Shown one piece after another: positions 1-13,400 of a stretch of DNA of 55,038 nt. The notes beneath the pieces were generated by a model, which was not told the origin of the DNA, searched no databases, and saw nothing but the letters and a program-made list of their open reading frames with translations. This DNA comes from Patescibacteria group bacterium UBA2023 (lineage in GTDB: Bacteria; Patescibacteriota; Gracilibacteria; BD1-5; UBA2023), in the NCBI GenBank assembly GCA_002335145.1, contig DDBV01000001.1, positions 1 to 55,038 of the forward strand. Reading direction: 5' to 3'. How positions within the stretch are numbered: the first letter of the stretch is position 1; every line of letters starts with the position of its first letter. The translations under genes were made by a program, and so were the position numbers.

Positions 1-32
1 AGACGAATGAGCATACCGGTAGGGTGACAAAA

Positions 33-650
33 TTACTCTGCTGCTGGCGCGTCTGCTGCCTCAGTCACAATCGGAGCCTCATCTTCCTCGATCTTCATTG
101 CCTTTGGCTCCTCGGCCATGACGACCACCTCCGTGAGCGGCGTGATGATCGTGTACTTCTTGGTGTCGATACCGAGATCTCCGATGTGGATGGCGTCTCC
201 GGTATTCGCGAGCCGGGAGAGGTCTACCTCAAAGGAATCCACGAGATCCTTCGGGAGACACTTGAGCTCCACGAGGTCGTTGACCGTGGAGAGCATCGCT
301 CCATCACGGACAGCCGCAGACTCCCCAACAAACGTGAGCGGAATCTTGACATGAACCGCTTCGTTCGCCGAGACCGTGAGAAAGTCAACGTGACGAAATT
401 CGTCCGAAACAGGATCGAACTGGACATCGTAGATCAGGACCTGCTGGGCCTTACCATCGATGGAGAGATCCACGATATGGCTCTTTCCAGCGGAGCGGAA
501 AACGCGGAGAAAATCCGAGTATTCGAGTGTGAGCGGCTGGCTCGGCATAGAATGACCGTAGACGACCGCGGGAATACGGCGAGCGGCGCGCAGGACGTTG
601 AGCTTCTCGCTCGCGTCGCGCTTCGTGGCGACCAGACTCACTTTTTGCAT
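33..650 (-). CDS. rplY: Ribosomal protein bL25 (L25/TL5/CTC type)
   Basis: This protein binds 5S rRNA in the large ribosomal subunit. The N-terminal domain starts with MQKVSLVATKRD and carries the RIPAVVYG segment typical of the family. The following beta domain (LPKDLVDSFEVDLS) shows it is the longer CTC/TL5 form, and the end is an acidic Ala/Glu tail. It has 205 residues. An upstream in-frame ATG would add 12 residues (MPGFSGLRFFLS), but the family N-terminus fits the ATG at 650. No Shine-Dalgarno is obvious. The stop is TAA and there is no UGA codon. A promoter lies at 697-724 on the same strand. Confidence 0.93.
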   Translation of the reverse strand: MQKVSLVATKRDASEKLNVLRAARRIPAVVYGHSMPSQPLTLEYSDFLRVFRSAGKSHIVDLSIDGKAQQVLIYDVQFDPVSDEFRHVDFLTVSANEAVHVKIPLTFVGESAAVRDGAMLSTVNDLVELKCLPKDLVDSFEVDLSRLANTGDAIHIGDLGIDTKKYTIITPLTEVVVMAEEPKAMKIEEDEAPIVTEAADAPAAE

Positions 651-696
651 AGAGAGGAAGAAACGAAGACCCGAAAATCCGGGCAATAGTGGCCGA

Positions 697-724
697 AGTA
701 TAAAAAGTTTCGAGAGAAACGCAA
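697..724 (-). promoter_or_regulatory. Sigma70-type promoter for rplY
   Basis: On the minus strand TTGCGT (719-724) is followed after 16 nt by TATACT (697-702). The short leader to the bL25 ATG includes a small CCCGGATTTTCGGG-type inverted repeat. Confidence 0.5.
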
Positions 725-796
725 ATGAAAATCATCGTGATTACCCGTCCGCCCAGTAGGATAGACCTCTGAATCTGGAGAGAGAATATGAGATAT

Positions 797-826
797 TTGA
801 CAGTCTGCAATAGCACATGATACAAT
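797..826 (+). promoter_or_regulatory. Strong sigma70-type promoter
   Basis: A consensus TTGACA (797-802) and TACAAT (821-826) are separated by 18 nt, about 30 nt before the ATG at 857. Confidence 0.65.
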
Positions 827-856
827 CGGGGTACACTCATTATTTATCAAAAAACT

Positions 857-1270
857 ATGACATTCGAATGATGACCAAGCTTCTTTGAGACTGCGGCAGA
901 AGGCATGAAAACCGCCTCCGGACGTTTCGACTTTGGCCCAAAGGCGGAGGGTGACCGCACGACGGAACTCGCATCTGAGAGCCGAGAGCGTAACGGAGAT
1001 ACTGGACTCGTGGAGAGTCGCGGACACGGACACCCGGGTGTGGAGAGTCCGACAGAGAATGTGCCGGAACACCTCGCGAAGACAGAGAACCCTGCAGCGA
1101 GAAGTCCGGAACTCACGGCGCGACTCAACGAAATGAAGGCCGAAGATGCCGGAGAGCGCGAAAGAGCCGATAGCGAACACGCGAGTGTTATGGCATTCAT
1201 GGATCCTATCGACTCCATGGCAGAAAATGCGACCGATACCGGTGATACCGCTCGCACGCAAACCGCATAA
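857..1270 (+). CDS. Small hydrophilic protein of unknown function
   Basis: I do not recognise this 137-residue protein. With UGA read as glycine it begins MTFEGGPSFFETAAEG, where codons 5 and 6 are two consecutive UGA, and then continues into a charged Glu/Arg/Thr-rich sequence with no membrane segment or signal peptide. The stop is TAA. The start is favoured because a consensus promoter lies just upstream and the frame is open in code 25. A shorter start at 905 would avoid both UGA codons but leave a longer leader. It stands alone between rplY (divergent) and tRNA-Leu. Confidence 0.6.
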
Positions 1271-1314
1271 CAGAAGGAATGTTCCTATCCTTGGATCCTC
1301 TTTTGGAGAAAAGA

Positions 1315-1342
1315 TTTGAAAAAATAAAAAATCCCATATACT
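1315..1342 (+). promoter_or_regulatory. Promoter for tRNA-Leu
   Basis: TTTGAA (1315-1320) and TATACT (1337-1342) are separated by 16 nt and end 13 nt before the tRNA. Confidence 0.5.
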
Positions 1343-1355
1343 CTCTCGCACATGC

Positions 1356-1439
1356 GCGGGGGTGGTGAAATGGTAGACACGCACGCTTGAGGTGCGTGTG
1401 GAGCAATCCTTGGGGGTTCAAGTCCCCCCCTCCGCACCA
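1356..1439 (+). tRNA. trnL: tRNA-Leu(GAG)
   Basis: Acceptor GCGGGGG pairs with CCTCCGC, followed by discriminator A and an encoded CCA. The anticodon loop TTGAGGT gives anticodon GAG, and the long variable arm is as expected for a class II tRNA. Confidence 0.95.
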
Positions 1440-1585
1440 TGTAGACAACGATAGGGCTTCGGATATTCCGAAGTCCTTTTCTTGTGGTATGAGAAACGTG
1501 CTGATCTCGACCGAAGCAATGCGAGAGGAAATTGACGAATGTACAACTCATTCATAGAATCACCCCTCTTCCTCACTCCTACTAC

Positions 1586-2464
1586 ATGGATAAGACCGAC
1601 TGGCCGACAACCCTCTCGATCGAAGGGGAAACATACACACTGCTCGCACAGAGACGACAAGGGGGTGCTATCTACCGCGCGATCGATACAGATCGCATTC
1701 TCCGTATCGGCACGCCTGCCGGGATGGAAACGGAGATATCGCTTTCCTGGACGTTGGCTGAACAATGATTTCCTATCGCAAAACCATTCGCGACAGGGAT
1801 ATCGGACGGATTTGCATACATTCTCGAGGAGTTTCTCGGCGAGCAGCATTTCGGCGCGATTTTCGCCCGCGGATTCGCCGAGGAAGGAATGATTCCAACA
1901 GCATCGCTCGAAGAATACGGATCGGTCATTCGATCGCTTCTCCGGAGCCAAGCCTCCCACACGTCGGGGCCACTGGATCCCGACGCCTTCCGCCGGTCGA
2001 CGCATATACCGATTCTCCGGAACGAACGGCCGGATTGGATCACTGTACTCGAGCGGGCATTCGAGCGGCATTGGGCCACGGTCTCGCGATATCCTTCGGT
2101 ATTGACGCATTACGACTGCAATCCCTACAACGCCTATCCGAAAGGCATGATAGACTTCGAGACGTCCGGTGCGGGACCATGGGGATACGATGCCGTCTCG
2201 GCGATATGCGCGATCGGGTGGTTTCCAGAAGCGGGCGATTTCGAGCGAACGGGTGCATACGTCTACACCGACGAGCAAATCGCGGCATATTACCACATGC
2301 TCGATACGTACGCACTCGAAAAAAACCTGCCCCCGATTTCGGAAGCACGAGAGGCGTTTGAGTTCTTCCGGGGCGTGTGGGCCTGTGCCAGGATGGGCGA
2401 TGTGCCGAAACTGCAAGCATGGCGATACGCCCGATTCGAGCGCATATTTCTCGAAAGAATCTAA
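1586..2464 (+). CDS. Phosphotransferase of the APH/choline kinase family
   Basis: This 292-residue protein has a kinase-like fold of the aminoglycoside phosphotransferase (APH) superfamily. The catalytic loop THYDCNPYN matches HxDxxxxN, and MIDFETSGAGPWGYD matches the metal-binding D-x-x-x-x-G-x-x-x-x-D region. A single UGA glycine lies at residue 61 between the N-lobe (TLLAQRRQGGAIYRAI) and the rest, so a standard-code reading splits the gene in two. The start is the ATG at 1586. An upstream TTG (1532), preceded by GAGAGGAAA, is an alternative. The substrate cannot be inferred; a small molecule such as an amino sugar or choline is more likely than resistance. The stop is TAA. Confidence 0.8.
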
Positions 2465-2560
2465 CGTAATGCCCCCGAGAGACATATTCGCACTCGAGTG
2501 TCTCTCGACTTTACGGAAAAATCGACTATCTTTGAGCGCATCGTATTTTTTCGAATCAGT

Positions 2561-3523
2561 ATGACTCTCGCCATCATCTCACTCGTCATCGGTCTTGTCA
2601 TTCTCGTTATCGGGGCTGATATTTTGGTCAAAGGAGCTGGTGCCCTCGCAAAGCGTTTCGGCGTGTCCCAGACGGTCGTTGGACTCACGGTCGTGGCATT
2701 CGGAACTTCCGCACCCGAGCTCGTAGTAAATATCACGGCGGCTCTCTCCGGAGATACCGATATCGCGATTGGAAATGTCGTCGGAAGTAATATCGCGAAT
2801 ATCCTGCTCATTCTCGGTATCTCGGCAATGTTTGCGACGTTGCGGGTGGAACGATCGACCACCTGGAAAGAAGTTCCATTCGCAGCACTCGCCATTATCA
2901 TGCTCTTCGTCCTGGGCAACGACCGATTCTTCGACGGTGGGACAAACAATACTCTCTGAATGGGAGATGGTCTCGTATTGCTCGGATTCTTCGCGATATT
3001 CATGTACTATATCTGGGGGCTCGCCATGAACACTCCGGCACCATCACAAAATGATGACCTGCCCGAATACGAGTCCGGACGCGCGACCACCTACACGCTG
3101 CTCGGACTCGTCGGACTCTTCGTGGGAGGGAAAATGCTCGTAAGCGGGGCTGTGACGCTTGCCGAAGCGGCCGGTATCTCCCAGATGCTCATCGGTCTCA
3201 CGATCGTGGCGGTTGGAACATCGCTCCCGGAACTTGCCGCCTCTGTCATGGCCGCACAACGTGGTATGGCCGATATGGCGGTTGGGAATGTCGTAGGGTC
3301 AAATATTTTCAATGTGTTCTGGATTCTCGGCGTCACGGCAATCATGGAGCCAATGCCGCTCTCAAACGCTGCGAACACCGACCTACTCGTCTGTCTCGGC
3401 GCAACGTTCGCCATGTTTTTCGCGCTCTCAGCCAGCGGTCGTCATAGAATTACGCGGATCGAGGGAGGGGTCTTTGTGGCAGCGTACATTGCCTACACTG
3501 TTTACCTCGTCATGCGAGGGTAG
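2561..3523 (+). CDS. Sodium/calcium exchanger family antiporter (YrbG-like)
   Basis: This 320-residue polytopic inner-membrane protein has two inverted halves, each with the alpha-repeat signature of the cation/Ca2+ exchanger family: VVAFGTSAPELVVN in the first and VAVGTSLPELAASV in the second. Each is followed by a GNVVGSNI motif. The halves are joined by a hydrophilic loop around residues 165-185. A UGA glycine at residue 133, before MGDGLVLLGF, would truncate it under the standard code. The start ATG at 2561 is chosen because the first transmembrane helix begins there. It probably exports Ca2+ using the Na+ or H+ gradient. The stop TAG lies 5 nt before the next gene, so the two are likely co-translated. 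Confidence 0.93.
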
Positions 3524-3528
3524 GCCAG

Positions 3529-4386
3529 ATGGCATCATTTGTTCGCTTCTGTTCATACGCTCTAATCGGAACCATCGCATTCGGATACCTGTGACGATTT
3601 CATTTTCTTCCGGATCTCTTTTCCCACTTTCAGCTCCAGTACCTCGTAGCGGCGGTCTCGCTCCTCCTATGGCATACCGTCCGTTGATCGTGGCGCGATA
3701 CTATCCTTATGGGGGCTCTTAGCGTCATTCTCGTGACGAGACTTATCGGGAGTGATTTGGACGCCGTATTCGAAACCGCTGATCTTCAGAAGGAAGCCGA
3801 TGTCTTCTTTATGAATTCGGAATACCTCAATACCGATACTGAGCCGATCGCCGAAGCGATAGCAAAATCCAATACCGATATAGTCGCATTGGTAGAGCTC
3901 AATTCCCGTCTCTCCGAGCAAATTCGCACGAGCGGACGGTATCCATACGCCTACTATTACCCCGACCTCGTATTCTCCTTCGGATTCTTCAGTCGGGAGC
4001 CAATCTTGGAGCAACAGACGTACTTCGTTGGACGATACCCCATCGGGGTCTTCCGTACGACAGAGCGGACGTACTACGTTGTCCATCCGCTTCCGCCATT
4101 CGGTACTGCGGCATGGGAGCGGCAGCGGGAATTTTTCTCAACCCTTTCGGCTCTCATCGGCCGGACACCGAATTTTCTCGTACTCGGAGATTTCAACTCC
4201 ACTATTTATTCATCGCTTTTTCGTGCGTACTTCGAGCCGTATTTCCACCGATCGGTCTACTCCTGGGGTACGGATGGGCCACTTGCGATTCCTATCGACC
4301 ACGCACTCTCGGATACCGCGATAGCACTTCGATCCGGGCCGAAGCTCTCATCCGATCATGTGCCACTTCTCGTAGATACCAACTAA
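3529..4386 (+). CDS. Membrane-anchored endonuclease/exonuclease/phosphatase-fold protein
   Basis: This 285-residue protein has two or three N-terminal hydrophobic segments (about residues 5-22, 32-48 and 58-72) followed by an EEP (DNase I-like) domain. The catalytic signatures are VALVELN (metal-binding Glu), GDFNST, IDHAL and SSDHVPL (Asp-His pair). Two UGA glycines lie in the membrane part (residues 22 and 53), so a standard-code start at 3709 would lose the anchor. The metal-dependent hydrolase domain probably faces outside. The substrate could be extracellular nucleic acid or a phosphodiester lipid, and the sequence does not decide. It starts 5 nt after the antiporter stop and converges with the giant surface gene. 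Confidence 0.82.
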
Positions 4387-4401
4387 GGTACTCCGATCAA
4401 T

Positions 4402-7400
4402 CTACCGTACCGCATAGTCGAAGGAGAGCCGATACCACACCTGGGCGATCTCCACTCCATCGGCCACGACCGTGACGAGCGGATAGCCACCAAGCTCGGA
4501 GTACTCATAGGACACTCCGGAACGAATTCCCACCAGAGCGGCAGTCGCATCGAGACCGAAAACAGCGCGTGAATCACGATCCACAACAAATGCTCCGGAC
4601 GGGAGAGATGGTGACTGCGCATCGTTATGGGTATAGCGAGAACGCGGGTCGACTACTCGGATGTATACCGCATCGGAGGATACCACTCCGAAGTCCGATA
4701 CCGATACGAGCGGCGTACCGGACGGCAGCTCAAGACGCTGACGGTAGAGGATTTCATTCGACCCGTTCGGCATGAGCGTAAACGTCATGCGATTATTTGT
4801 TGCATCTTTCGGCTCTATGCCCACACGGTACCCTGGCTCAGCGCGCAGCGCACCGGTCGTATCATCCACACGGGCAATGATCGTGTCCCCATCCCAGACG
4901 GCCGCACCAGTCCCAGATCCGGGAATATAGGCGTACGCCCCGCCCGTAGCCGTGAAGACCGTTCCGGAGTTCGTGAGAGACCCGGTACCATCGAGCGGTT
5001 CTATGCGCGAGAGGTATCCATCACGCACGCGCACAAGGTCGACCGGTTCTCCGGAGAGTGATTCGTTCAGGCCTCCTACGACCATTCCGGAAGCATTGCG
5101 TCCCGAAATAATTGGTACGGGGGCATAGACTTCGAGCATGACATCACGGAAGGCGCGGTTTCCTGCGGCATCGATGGCATGGAGTCGGATCGGACGCAAG
5201 AAGAGCGTGTCGAACGCACCGAGCGAAACATCGTAGACATTCGAACCGGTATGAGTTCGAATGGGGAATACCGGATCACCAGCGAGACTATCACGATCAT
5301 CGGTCGGATCACCATTCGCATCGGTATCGATGGTGGTATCGAAATCATAGAAGATCTCGGCGATATTGCTTGAATCGGATATCTGGTCCCGAAGCGAAAT
5401 CTCGCGCGACTGGTATACCGGAATCCGTAGTGTGTCGGAGACGTAGAGAACCGGCGGTTCATTGTCAGCAGCGATCTGTGGAGCGAGGAGGGTAAGATTC
5501 GCCCATGTTCCGTACCCTCCGGCATCGAATGGCGCGAGGCGAGCATAGGAGAAACGGTTTTCTCGGGGAAGCGCGAACGAATACTCCCCATCGCGATCAC
5601 CGATGGACTGGTATTCGTAGATTGCGGGCGTATCGAAAACGGATCGTGCCCCGTCGAAATACTCGATCAACAAGCGTCCGCCCGAGGGAATCTCGATACG
5701 CATACCCGGAACGATCGGCATGCCACGAAGGTTGTCACCCGATAGGGTCATCGGGGAATAAAGCTTAGTCCGCGCAGCAATGAGTTGTCATTCGGCAACT
5801 CGAATATCCATGGTCTGCTCGAATCCAATACTTTCACCAGCCGGTATCACATATTCCGTCTCGGTCGTATCATCATCGGGGCGGACGAAAACCACCGTGT
5901 CGACGAGGCGAGCGTAGAGTCGTGATCCGACACGCAAAGTAACACGCTCTCCCGGCTCGATAGCCTCATACTCCATCCCGCCGACCGTGAAGTCCCCAAC
6001 CGCCGACCGCACTACTGCATACGCATGACGGATGTCTCCGCCAATCACCGTGATATCCGAGTTTCCGAGGACTTCCGAGAGATCCGGAACGAGGTCTATT
6101 GATTCCTTGATCGATACGGGCGCGATGCTCCGCTCGATCTCTCCCGAGGCGATACGATCAAACCGATCAATGTAGGGGTACATCTCGAGTCGGTATCGTG
6201 TCTCGGAACCACTATCGGCCGCGAGAAACGAGGCATTGATTCGTCCGCTTGCGGCGAAATCTTCGAGAAAATAGTCAGGAGCACGGTATCCGGTCGATCG
6301 ATCGCGTCCGGAATCCACGAACGATTCGAGGTCGCGGACCCGAACGTTCTCGGAGCGATGGCGCGGTGCTGGCTCGGCGATATGATTCTCCTTGATGAAG
6401 ACCGCATTGTCCATGACATAAACAATGTCGGCGTCTCCATCCATGTCTGGATCGAATTCCTCCACCCGCTCCGATCCCGTCAGGAGTTCCGTGTAGTTGA
6501 AGAGCCTCGTCTGGACTCCCGCGGACGTACGATAGTAGATTCCATCGTAGTTGTAGCGGTAGTTGCTCGTCAGGTTATTTGCATCGAGTTCATCGAGTGC
6601 TGCGGCCGTTTCGACTACGCGTTCGGTCGGTGCGTCCGCCGAGAGCGCGAGCGATGAGAGAGACTCACGTGCAGACTTGCCAAGACGGTCAATCTCGACG
6701 AGATCAGGGTCCTTCGAAGGATCGAGGATTTTCTCGAGTGGTGCTGCCGCCTCGCTGTTGAGCTCGTTCAAGCGATCGGTAATGTCCGCGTACGGACGGT
6801 CTTCAGACGCTGCGATCTTGATGATTCCCGCTGTCGAACCATCCACGAACGATGCGTCGATCAGATCCTTATTTCCGCGGATTACCTCATGAAGTTCCGC
6901 GATATCGCGTTGATTCATGCTTCGGTACCGGCGCACGTATTCGCGGACGAGATCGAATTTCTCCTTGGCTCGCTCTTGGGCGGGAGCCGTTATATCATCG
7001 ACCGGGTTCATGGATCGTTCGAGTCCTTCGCGCAGAATTTCGGCCGCCTCCCGGAATTTCGGATGCTCGCTCTTCGCAAGAGCCTTCTGGCTTTCGTTGA
7101 GCGCGGTCCGAAGTTCGGTGATCGAGAGATCTTCGCGCATATTCTCATCGAGCGCGGAGAGAAGTCGTGGGAATCCGATTTGCGCCACGCGCATCCAGGC
7201 AACGACCGATCCCGTGGAATAGAGCGGGATCCCGGTCGCCGGATCCGATGGAATGAACGGTGCCATGGCATCGAGTCTGGAAGGAATACCTCCAAGGTCT
7301 TCGAGACCACCCGTCTCCACTCCACCATCGAGACCCACGTCCGCTTCGATACTCTCGGGCACTACACCGCGGAGATCCACGTTCGGAAAACTGATCCGGG

Positions 7401-10400
7401 TAGCCTTGGAGAGGTCGCTCGTGAAGGAATTGAGCGGCTCGAGTGCAGCAGTCATCATGGCCATAATGAAGTCGACCTCAAACTCGAGATTTACCTTCGA
7501 TGTGACTTTGATCGCATCGATGAAGCTCATAGAGAATTCCGGAAATTCGAGGGAGAGGAAATCGAGCGGGAGTGTCCCCTGGCGTTCTGTGAGTTGAGCA
7601 ATAACATCTCCGGCGCGCCATTCGGGAGCAAACGGATTGAGTCGGAGGAGACACAGGATCTTGCCGATGAGTCGAAGGATATCAAGGACTGCGGCGATCG
7701 CTCCAAAGAGCTTAGGAATCTTCGGAGGGGGCGGCAGATCCGGAAGCTCTATGAGTGGCAGACTCGGGAGATCAGGCAAGTCCGGCAGCTGTGGTATCTG
7801 CGGCAACTGCGGAAGTGCGGGCAATCCGATGGATCCTGACGGAACATCTGGCAAGTGCAGCTCCGGAAGTCTCGGCAACACGAGCGGCACGACTCGGAAA
7901 TCGAACTCCGGGAACGGAATCCGCAGTCCGGCACGGATACTGTGGAGGTCCAGGATAATGTCCGGCCACTTCGGGAAACGGATGATCGGAGGACTCGGAA
8001 TGACGGCTGAGAGAATTTTGAAGAGGAAGTGCTTGAGGTCATAGCGTTCATTGCGACAGACCCCGCACTCGGCATCGAGATCCACGAAGAAATCAATGAT
8101 AACCTGCCACGACTTGAGAATCGTCTTGATGAGCAAATAGAGCTCGACCCAGGTCTTGAACCGCTTGGCGTTATCTGCGAGCCACCCTCCGAGCATGAAC
8201 TCGATCGCTTCGATATTGCAGAGGATTTGCTCAGCGTAGATCTCCTTATATTTGAGGTACTTGAGGAGTTTGTCAGGGAAATTCTTATATTCCTCGATCG
8301 TCTTGATATTGCGCTCAAGCGATGAGAGCATTGGTCCGGTCTTGAGATCGACCTGATTGAGAATAGCATCACCGTTGTCCATGCGTCACCATTCTTCTTT
8401 GGCACGGGCGATCTCCGCCTTCCATTGGATGTATGTCGCCTGAGCATGTCCGAGCCATTTTTCTATGTCTTCCGGGGCGATCCATGGGATTCGGACGTTG
8501 TATTGCTCAGGCTCGATCTCAATAAGCGGCAGGTTGGACATGAATTCGTACGCCGCCTTGATTCCCGAAATATTCCGGCTCACACGATCGGCGATCGGTT
8601 GTACTTCATTGAGCGCATCATTGGCGACAGAAGACGCGTCGCGCACGGCACCAACACTGCTATTGTTGCCTCCGATCGAGAGATTGTCGACCCCCTTGTC
8701 ATTTGCGAAGGCATCGTTGTATTCTTTTTGAAGCTTCGAAGGGTAGCTTCCCCATGACTCAAAATTGAGTCCCGAGAGATCCGGAAGAATGATGTAGAGC
8801 GTCGGGAGACTCGTGAGTTTGTTAATGATCTCCTCGGTTTGGCGTGTCACCCATTCCATGAGAAAATCCGGAAATGCGGGAATACGGATATTCGAAATCT
8901 TGACAATATTACCGATGTCGAAATTCGCAATCGCATCAGTATCGATACCGACCTCGAAATTCGGCTCGGCACCAGTCCCGAGTCCGATACCGACCATCGG
9001 CTCGGACCCGAGCTTCTTGAGCGATCCCTGTCCGGTAGCACTCGAGAGGAACGAAGACGGAGAGGCGCGTCCTCATCGGACGTAGGAGAGCGCGTCACGC
9101 CGGAGCATGATCCGGTCTGCTTCGGAGAGGGTGTCTTCATCAGCCCGACACTGGTTCGCATTGTAGTACCCGGCGGTCGGAAGTCCACGGAAGGCATTTC
9201 ACTCCGATCCGTCATCTTCACAGGAGAAGAGCGGTCGGGCAGCAATGACACAGTTCCCGCCCGGCACGGCGGGCGAAACTCCTGGGGGCGGAATACGTCC
9301 TACTGCCGCGGCAGGACCGCCAAAGCAGGCAGCAACTCCGACTCCGAGCGTGAGCGTGGGAGTGACGTAGAGACGGAAGTAGTTTGTCGGATTTCGAGTA
9401 CCGAGAAATCCTCCGGCAGACGGCGCACCACAACTTGGCGACGGAGAAAGTCCGAGCGGACTCGTAGGCCAGACAGAGGGAATACATCCGAAGCTCGAGG
9501 GGATACCCGTGAGCCCCGAGAAGATCGGGATTCCCGTCTCGGGAATGAGCGGTCCTCCCGGAAATCCAAGAATACTCGGGGCGGTACCCGGTGCGAGTGG
9601 TGCCCAGTTGAGCGGCAGCGAGAGGCATGATCCTCCGCCGAATCCGCAACCGAGTCCTTCAACGATATTGTCGATCTTCTCGTTGAGGCTGTCAAACCCA
9701 CCCTCTCCGAGCGCATTTATCTCAAACGATCCTCCGCCAGTATTCTTGAAAAGTCCGGAGCTTCGTGCCATCTCGCGAGCATCGTCCTCCGCCTCTTCGA
9801 GATAGTCCGAGAATTTATCCTGAGCGTAATCCTGAAGCTGGGAGGCATTCCCGGACGGATCCGATACCATCTCAATGATGTCGGGCGTACCATCACCATC
9901 ACTGTCACCGAAATTCTCGCCGACTGCATCAGGAAGCTGTTCGACTCCATCGAGCGAGAGCGTACCTGCCTGATAGGTGCGGGGGTACGGCTCGATCGGG
10001 CGCCAGATGGAATAGTCGCTGCCGCAGAGGTTGTTGGCGCGAGTAACGATCTCTCCGTATGGGGTCTCCGGCTCGATGTCTCCGACCACCACCTCCGCGT
10101 AGCCAATCATGCGCGCCACCAGATTGTATCGGATCGTGGCAGTCTCTCAAGCCGCGAGACGTCCGAGATCGAACGCGAGATCGAACGACCCACGCACAAG
10201 TTCTTCCATTGTCCCGGATTCGACCGATCCGTCCGCCCACCCGATTGTATAGCCGAGGTCTGCTCCGGTCTTGAGAACCGATCGGTCAATGGAATCAAGG
10301 TATTCAATTGCGTTCTTCGCGGTCGGTCCGATATTCGTGATCGCGAGCTCCACGGCCACAGTGTCGCCCGTCCTGAGTGCCTCACCATCTACATCGGTCA

Positions 10401-13400
10401 CGCGCTTCTCTACTCGGATTCCGGCTCATTCGGAGTACGTTGATCGGATATAGGTACGACTCTCGGTGCGTGTTGGCGAGACAACGAAATCGGTCGTCCC
10501 CCCGCGATCCTCGATCGCGCGCATGGCGGCGAGCGTTTCGGCTCCGATCGATTCATTGGGGTTGCCAGAGTCATCGGTCCCGGCCGCCGAAATCCAGTCG
10601 GAGAGCGAGGGTTCGCGTTCCGGCTCGTCAGTCTCGTACCATTCGTCCTGGTAGAAAATCTCCTGATCGATGAGACTCCGGAGCACCGCTCCAGTAAATG
10701 CCCCATCGGCATTCTCCGCATAGTCCCCGACCTCTTCGGCCTCATTCCGGAGGATCTCGGGATCATAGGACGATGGCAACTGATGGAGTCAATCATAGTA
10801 GACCGCTCCGCCAGAAGAAAGAACCTGTCCCGTAAGTTTCACGGCGAAATCCCGGCTCACGATGAGCTTGTCAAACGCGCCGTCCTCACGACCATAGAGG
10901 ATACAGAGCTCTCCAGAATCATCGACCGTCACGAGATCATCGCGACCGTCTCGGTCCATGTCAAATGTATGCAGCGATGTGATCGCTCCACGAATCTCCG
11001 CGACCTCGCCGGACGCGAGATCGAATATCTCCGGGTCCGCGCGCTCAAACCGCCCTTCGATATTCTCGAGAATAAAGAGCTTGCCACGATCTGTGACGCC
11101 CGCGATATCCGGATAATTATCTCCCGAAAAATCACCTACGCCCTTGCGCTTCTTGCCAGCATCCGAAACGGCAGCGAGGTACCCCATATCCTTGAGGTTC
11201 CCGGAATAGTTGGCGAAGAGACGAACCCGACCGTTGCCAAGAAATACAACGAGATCATCGGTCGCATCGTGGTTGAAATCGATTTTTTCCACCGACTCTA
11301 CCGATTCTCCCGTATCAAGCAGGCGAGTCCCGATCGTCTGATCGAAGGAACTTCCGTTCGTTGGGGCAATATATGGGAGTCGCGCGTAGGGATCTCCGAG
11401 ATTGAGTGTGGAGTAGGTAGCATGGAGCCGGGTCGCCTCGCCCACACTCGCACCAGCGGAGAACTCAAGCAGGAAGGTATTGTCTCCTTCCCATCCGATC
11501 CCTGCTTGCTTCGTGGCGTATTCCAATCCGGACGGGAACGGACCGGATCGGACCGCATCGATCTGGTCGCGGGTGGTGTCCACACGGAAGAATCGGACAC
11601 CACGTTCAGCATTCGATGAATTCCCGAGGTACGTCCGCTCTGTACCGTAGCGATTCGAGACAGGCGTTATACGAATATCTCCGGTCTCATCATCGCCAAG
11701 CGCGACTCCCGAGAGCGAGAGACCGAGCCGCCCAACGGTCTGATTGTTCGAGTCGATTGTGAACCACAAGAGATTGCTCTCACTCACGGTATCCGGCACG
11801 AGCGTGACCGTGGGATCGAGATTGGTTCGCAGGGATGAATCGATTGACACAAGACGCCGCGATCCTGCGAAGAGCGAAAGTGTGCCATCGGATTCGGAAG
11901 CGGAGAGCGACGTATTCGCCGGGGCAAGCAGCGCGTAGCGTCCGGATTCCGGCACGGAGCATGCGGAGACGTCCGTTCCGGTACATGCAACGAGTGCGGT
12001 ATCGGCATCGGCCGGGGCAATGTCAGCATCGGCGATATGCTCGCGGATCGTGGAATCATACCATGTGAGGCCGATATGCTCATCTCGGAGGGAGACGGTC
12101 GTCTCGAGACCGATCGATGCGTCACCAGTGCGTTCGCGATATTGTCCGGCGGGAGTGAGCGAAAAGAGCCAATCGTTGGAGAATGGCGAATTGACGAGTC
12201 CTGTGACGGCGAGCGAGCGCGACTCGGGACGGAATATGATCGCGTTTCCGAGAGAATTCCCGTGAGTCACATCGGCGTACGCGGCCCCTCCGAGAACAGT
12301 ATAGAGCGCGTTGTAGCGTCCGAGTTCGAGCTTCTCGCGATTGTAGAAGTAAAACGAGTCGAAGCGCGCGACATTCTCGGATACCCCATGGGCCGTGAGC
12401 TCGGTCCCGGTTGTATCTGTGACGGTGAAGGAGTTACCAGAAATGGACGGGTCGGCCGTAACGCGGATATACGCCGCTCCAGGGAGCTTGGTCGGATGGA
12501 CCGCAACGTTCGCAACTCCGCGGGAAAAAGTGGCAGACGCGGAAAATCCATTGCCATCAAACCTGGCGAACTTCCGGTACTCAGTATCAATATCAAACCG
12601 GGCCGTCATGGGATTCGGGTGTCCGGTAGCGATATTCCCATAGCGATCGTAGAGTGTGGCAGTCGCTGTGAGCGCGTCTACGGAATCGGCCTCGACCGAT
12701 GTTCGGTCGAACGAGAGCGATGTCTCCATCGGCACATCCGGACGGACCGTGAGCGATGGCGCGCCCGTATCCGCGACCCCCGGGAGTGTCGCAGTCACGG
12801 AGATGGATTCTCCGGCCACATACGCGGGCGTAAAGATCACGGGGTTTCGATTCGTCCCATCGACGATCTGAACGAACGCCGGAGAGAAGACTCCCGAGAC
12901 GCTCGGGAAATCGAGGGCGACAATTCCGTTATATCCGACAATCGGATTTCCATCGTTTCAGACCACGCGGAGATTCACATCGTGCGGCTCTTTACCAACA
13001 ACGATAGCATCGGCGTCGGTCACGTCTATTTGTAGGCGGGCAGCCTCGATGGCATGAATTTCGATCAATCCCGTTTCGATATTCGCATCGGGATCTCGAA
13101 ATTTGAGCAGGCTCCGTCCGGTGGAATCGGATCGGATCTCGAACGCGTAGTATCCCTCGACCGTGTCGATGGAGAGCGATCCGGAGAGCGTTTCGCTCCC
13201 ACCTGCGGCAATATCAGCGAAGAGCGCGTCACCGGACTCCACGGTCGCATCGATCGTCACGAGGTCTCCCATCACGGGGTTTCCGTACGTATCGAGCGGG
13301 CGTACGAGTGCCTGCACCGGCTGACCGCGCACGAAGACCGATGTGGAGAGTCGTACATCGATAGACGAGACGGGCGCGGGAAGAATGGTGATTTCATGCG

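Noticed and set aside
1206..2485. Minus-strand ORFs over tRNA-Leu and the phosphotransferase
   Set aside because: They are antisense shadows; the plus-strand phosphotransferase has catalytic motifs and the tRNA is clear.
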